A DNA stretch of 64,000 nt from Bin80 sp965203305 (GTDB lineage Bacteria > Bacteroidota > Rhodothermia > Rhodothermales > Bin80), in assembly GCA_965203305.1 (NCBI GenBank), contig OZ241874.1, positions 2,852,001 through 2,916,000 of the forward strand. Reading direction: 5' to 3'. Under the pieces are notes generated by a model. The model was given only the letters and a program-made list of their open reading frames with translations, had not been told where the DNA came from and ran no database searches. The translations under genes and the position numbers were made by a program. This document shows positions 61,963 through 64,000 of the stretch, piece by piece; positions within the stretch are counted from its first letter, which is position 1; each line of letters begins with the position of its first letter.

Positions 61963-62147
61963 CCTGTGGTACTTTAGGAAATGACAATACTGAGAAGATT
62001 ATTATGTATGACCATGTTTGCCGAGGCAATCTCTTCAAAGTTACGGAAAGGTAGCCAGAGTGCCTGAATTCATCAAACAGAAACACTGTCCCGATACACT
62101 GTTTTTCCGATTTAACCGATGGCAAACAGCCCGTTTTACCCACCTGT

Positions 62148-62948
62148 CTACTCTTCTCGCCCGGACAGTGCCATGAGAGACCGAACAGATCGAATTGACG
62201 CATGAGCAAGTCCGATCAGGATATACACTAAAATAGTCAGAAGCAGTCCTGAATATGGGAAGATTGCCATGAATAGCACAGAAGCAATATAGGCACCTGA
62301 AGCGACTGGATATTGACGAAGGTAATCAAAAGAAATTCTTGGAACGCCATCAAAGCGGATCATGGACACCATTAACAGGGACAGAATCACGACAACAGGA
62401 ATAAAAAATCCTGTGTCCAGAACTCCCGATTGTACGAGCCATGTTTCCTGATCAATGTTGAGCACAATAGCGACAACAAAGTACGCGTATATGGATATTG
62501 GCAACCCATCAAAATCCAGCTTTTTTTCTGGTAAAGTCTGCAGATTGAATCGTGCCAGACGTACTGCACCACACATTACAGGCAGAGTGCTGACAATAAG
62601 TCCAAAGGTTCCGCTGGACTCCAGGATTCTGGCATAAACTAGGTAGGCAGGAGCGACTCCGAAAGAGACAGCATCGCACAAGGAGTCCAGCTCTACGCCA
62701 AACTGGCTTGTCCCATGCATCAAGCGTGCCACAATTCCGTCCAGCAGATCAAAAAGTCCAGCAAAAATAATCAGATAACACGCATACGCGAACTGCTCCT
62801 GATGTACCTGGGTGATCGCCACGAACCCGCAGAACATGTTCATAAGCGTAAAAAAAGAAGGAACCGCGACACGGACTTTGTTTCCCTGACTTGCCTCCGA
62901 TACTTGTTCAGAAGAACCGGACTGAAAAGATTTTCTGCTATCATCCAT
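62148..62948 (-). CDS. pssA: CDP-diacylglycerol-serine O-phosphatidyltransferase
   Basis: This protein of about 266 residues has the CDP-alcohol phosphatidyltransferase motif D-G-x2-A-R-x8-G-x3-D-x3-D (LDGIVARLMHGTSQFGVELD SLCD) after VAVPSFFTLMNMFCGFVAIT. Several hydrophobic helices follow (PISIYAYFVVAIVLNI; FFIPVVVILSLLMVSMI; VASGAYIASVLFMAIF). It makes phosphatidylserine in the inner membrane. The chosen start MDDSRKSFQ gives a short cytosolic tail; a longer frame from 63071 is possible. psd lies directly upstream, so the two enzymes form a phosphatidylethanolamine synthesis operon. Confidence 0.9.
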   Translation of the reverse strand: MDDSRKSFQSGSSEQVSEASQGNKVRVAVPSFFTLMNMFCGFVAITQVHQEQFAYACYLIIFAGLFDLLDGIVARLMHGTSQFGVELDSLCDAVSFGVAPAYLVYARILESSGTFGLIVSTLPVMCGAVRLARFNLQTLPEKKLDFDGLPISIYAYFVVAIVLNIDQETWLVQSGVLDTGFFIPVVVILSLLMVSMIRFDGVPRISFDYLRQYPVASGAYIASVLFMAIFPYSGLLLTILVYILIGLAHASIRSVRSLMALSGREE

Positions 62949-63124
62949 GAGAATTCTCAAATAATCCGCAATCTGGCGAGCGAGGAGTGATAGGAACTCA
63001 TTGCGATTTCCCGCCTTCGGGGGAATATCAGGGCGTAATCGTGAAAACCCTGAACCAAAGGATGTTGACATGGATTCCGCCCCGCATACTCACAGGTGCC
63101 TGCCGTGAACAGAGATCCGAAACT

Positions 63125-63829
63125 TTATGAGTCAGACTGATTCGGCTCATCGGTTTCTTTGAACTCGGGATGTATGGCCCCAAGTACGCTTACACCGGCA
63201 GATACTCTCTCATTAACCTTTACTTTGACAGGAAGGTCAGCAGGAAACAAAACATCCATCCGGGATCCAAACCTTATCAGCCCAAACCGCCTGCCCGCCT
63301 TGACCTGATCTCCCTCACTAACGTGAAAAACAACACGCCGGGCCAGAGTGCCTGCAATTTGCTTGAATAAGACTCTCTTTCCATTGGAATGCTCTATCCC
63401 TATCTGAGACTGCTCATTAAGAGTGGAGGATTTCGAATCCCATGCCAGGCGAAATTCTCCAGACTTGTAGGTCAGGTAGCGCACGATTCCGCTGATCGGA
63501 ATGCGATTTACGTGGACATCCAGTATGGAAAGAAAGATGGAAATCCGCCAAGCAGATCCCCCGACAAACAGTGACTCTTCCTCTTGTACAATCTCCAGAA
63601 TTTTACCATCTGCGGGAGAGAGAATCAGGGAGTCAGCATCCTCTGGCAAAACCCTTTCTGGATCTCTGAAGAAGCAAGCTACCATGAGTCCAAGCCCTGG
63701 CAGCAGAAGTGGAACAAGGATAAGCTCAAGCCTCACGGGTATGCCAGGAATGAGCAGGAGTAATCCGGACAGGATCAATCCGAAAAAAAGTGCTATGACA
63801 ACAAATATCCAGCCCTCACGAGCGATCAT
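63125..63829 (-). CDS. psd: phosphatidylserine decarboxylase, short form
   Basis: This 234-residue protein has an N-terminal pair of hydrophobic helices, FFRDPERVLPEDADSLILSP ADGKI, FLSILDVHVNRIPISGIVRY, and the autocleavage site in LIRFGSRMDVLFPA, where the Ser of Gly-Ser becomes the pyruvoyl group. The GSR rather than LGST form marks the short PSD class seen in many non-enteric bacteria. It converts phosphatidylserine to phosphatidylethanolamine. MIAREGWIFVVIALF is chosen over an ATG at 63913 in a less conserved extension. pssA follows downstream. Confidence 0.9.
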   Translation of the reverse strand: MIAREGWIFVVIALFFGLILSGLLLLIPGIPVRLELILVPLLLPGLGLMVACFFRDPERVLPEDADSLILSPADGKILEIVQEEESLFVGGSAWRISIFLSILDVHVNRIPISGIVRYLTYKSGEFRLAWDSKSSTLNEQSQIGIEHSNGKRVLFKQIAGTLARRVVFHVSEGDQVKAGRRFGLIRFGSRMDVLFPADLPVKVKVNERVSAGVSVLGAIHPEFKETDEPNQSDS

Positions 63830-64000
63830 GTCCTCTGCCTGCAAAGAAACCTCCCCATATTCTTCAGACACGATGGTCTGCTGAGTTGATACAAGAATGA
63901 CATAGCTAAACAAAATAAGTATGCAGTCATTCTATCAGATTCAAACCGTCCATTGATGAATCGGGTTTCATTTCATACGCTGGGTTGCAAACTGAATTTT
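63830..64000. other. upstream region of the psd-pssA operon
   Basis: This carries the likely promoter of psd on the minus strand; no boxes are assigned. The window ends before any further gene can be recognised. Confidence 0.3.

Noticed and set aside
1..64000. CRISPR array or cas genes
   Set aside because: No regularly spaced direct repeats or Cas motifs were found. The tnpB genes are distinguished from Cas12 by their size of about 420 residues and element context.
1..64000. tnpA (Y1 HUH transposase) partner for the tnpB elements
   Set aside because: No HUH-motif frame of about 130-150 residues lies next to any tnpB copy. The small genes near copies 1 and 2 lack HUH and the catalytic Tyr helix.

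Overview
The window looks like a chromosomal segment of a Gram-negative bacterium from the Bacteroidota/Rhodothermota/Balneolota side of the FCB group. The evidence is an intact SprA-type type IX secretion (T9SS) translocon gene, proteins ending in the 'NYPNPFNP' C-terminal sorting domain, a PorV/PorQ-like barrel, SusC-style TonB receptors with an N-terminal carboxypeptidase-like domain, DUF2480 and DUF4402 proteins, and start codons that mostly lack Shine-Dalgarno sequences. Nothing identifies the species.

Layout: (1) 1-3104, end of an ASPIC/UnbV protein, a TPR lipoprotein and an MpaB-type oxygenase. (2) 3235-7903, a probable composite transposon with two direct tnpB elements bracketing small accessory genes and a MITE. 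(3) 8415-19047, a five-gene overlapping operon: T9SS CBM9-like protein, TonB receptor, very large secreted protein, PorV/PorQ-like barrel, PpiC lipoprotein. (4) 19446-26700, an accessory island: a DUF2335 gene broken by nested MITEs, an aminotransferase, a relic C5 methyltransferase, a type II restriction-modification pair whose methyltransferase is frameshifted at a seven-base homopolymer, and a third tnpB element. (5) 26805-48036, mainly core genes: STAS protein, dnaX-ybaB-recR, SDR and lipoprotein, sprA, lipB, BNR-repeat T9SS protein, rsfS cluster, chorismate mutase, mltG. (6) 48303-51152, an EcoRI-family adenine methyltransferase gene cut by an insertion sequence whose 6-bp target duplication allows exact reconstruction. 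(7) 51258-64000, SDR, DUF2480, a fourth tnpB element, cysteine desulfurase, tRNA-Glu, clpP, tig, ogt, a DUF4402 protein, an AAA+ ATPase, purS, pssA and psd.

The most unusual content is the mobile DNA. Four tnpB genes (OMEGA RNA-guided nucleases) occur without tnpA. IS200/IS605 elements normally lack terminal inverted repeats and target duplications, but these tnpB elements have 20-25 bp inverted repeats starting GGGRCTTATA. One has a perfect 8-bp target duplication, and the composite is bracketed by another perfect 8-bp repeat. This suggests tnpB and its guide RNA riding in a vehicle moved by a DDE-type transposase. The omegaRNA-like 3' region shows compensatory base changes and conserved nucleotides despite a changed reading frame, and one tnpB is an N-/C-terminal mosaic. 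A second system is an ISNCY-like IS plus about 280-bp MITEs that share its ends and its 6-bp duplications; one MITE is itself split by a second MITE family.
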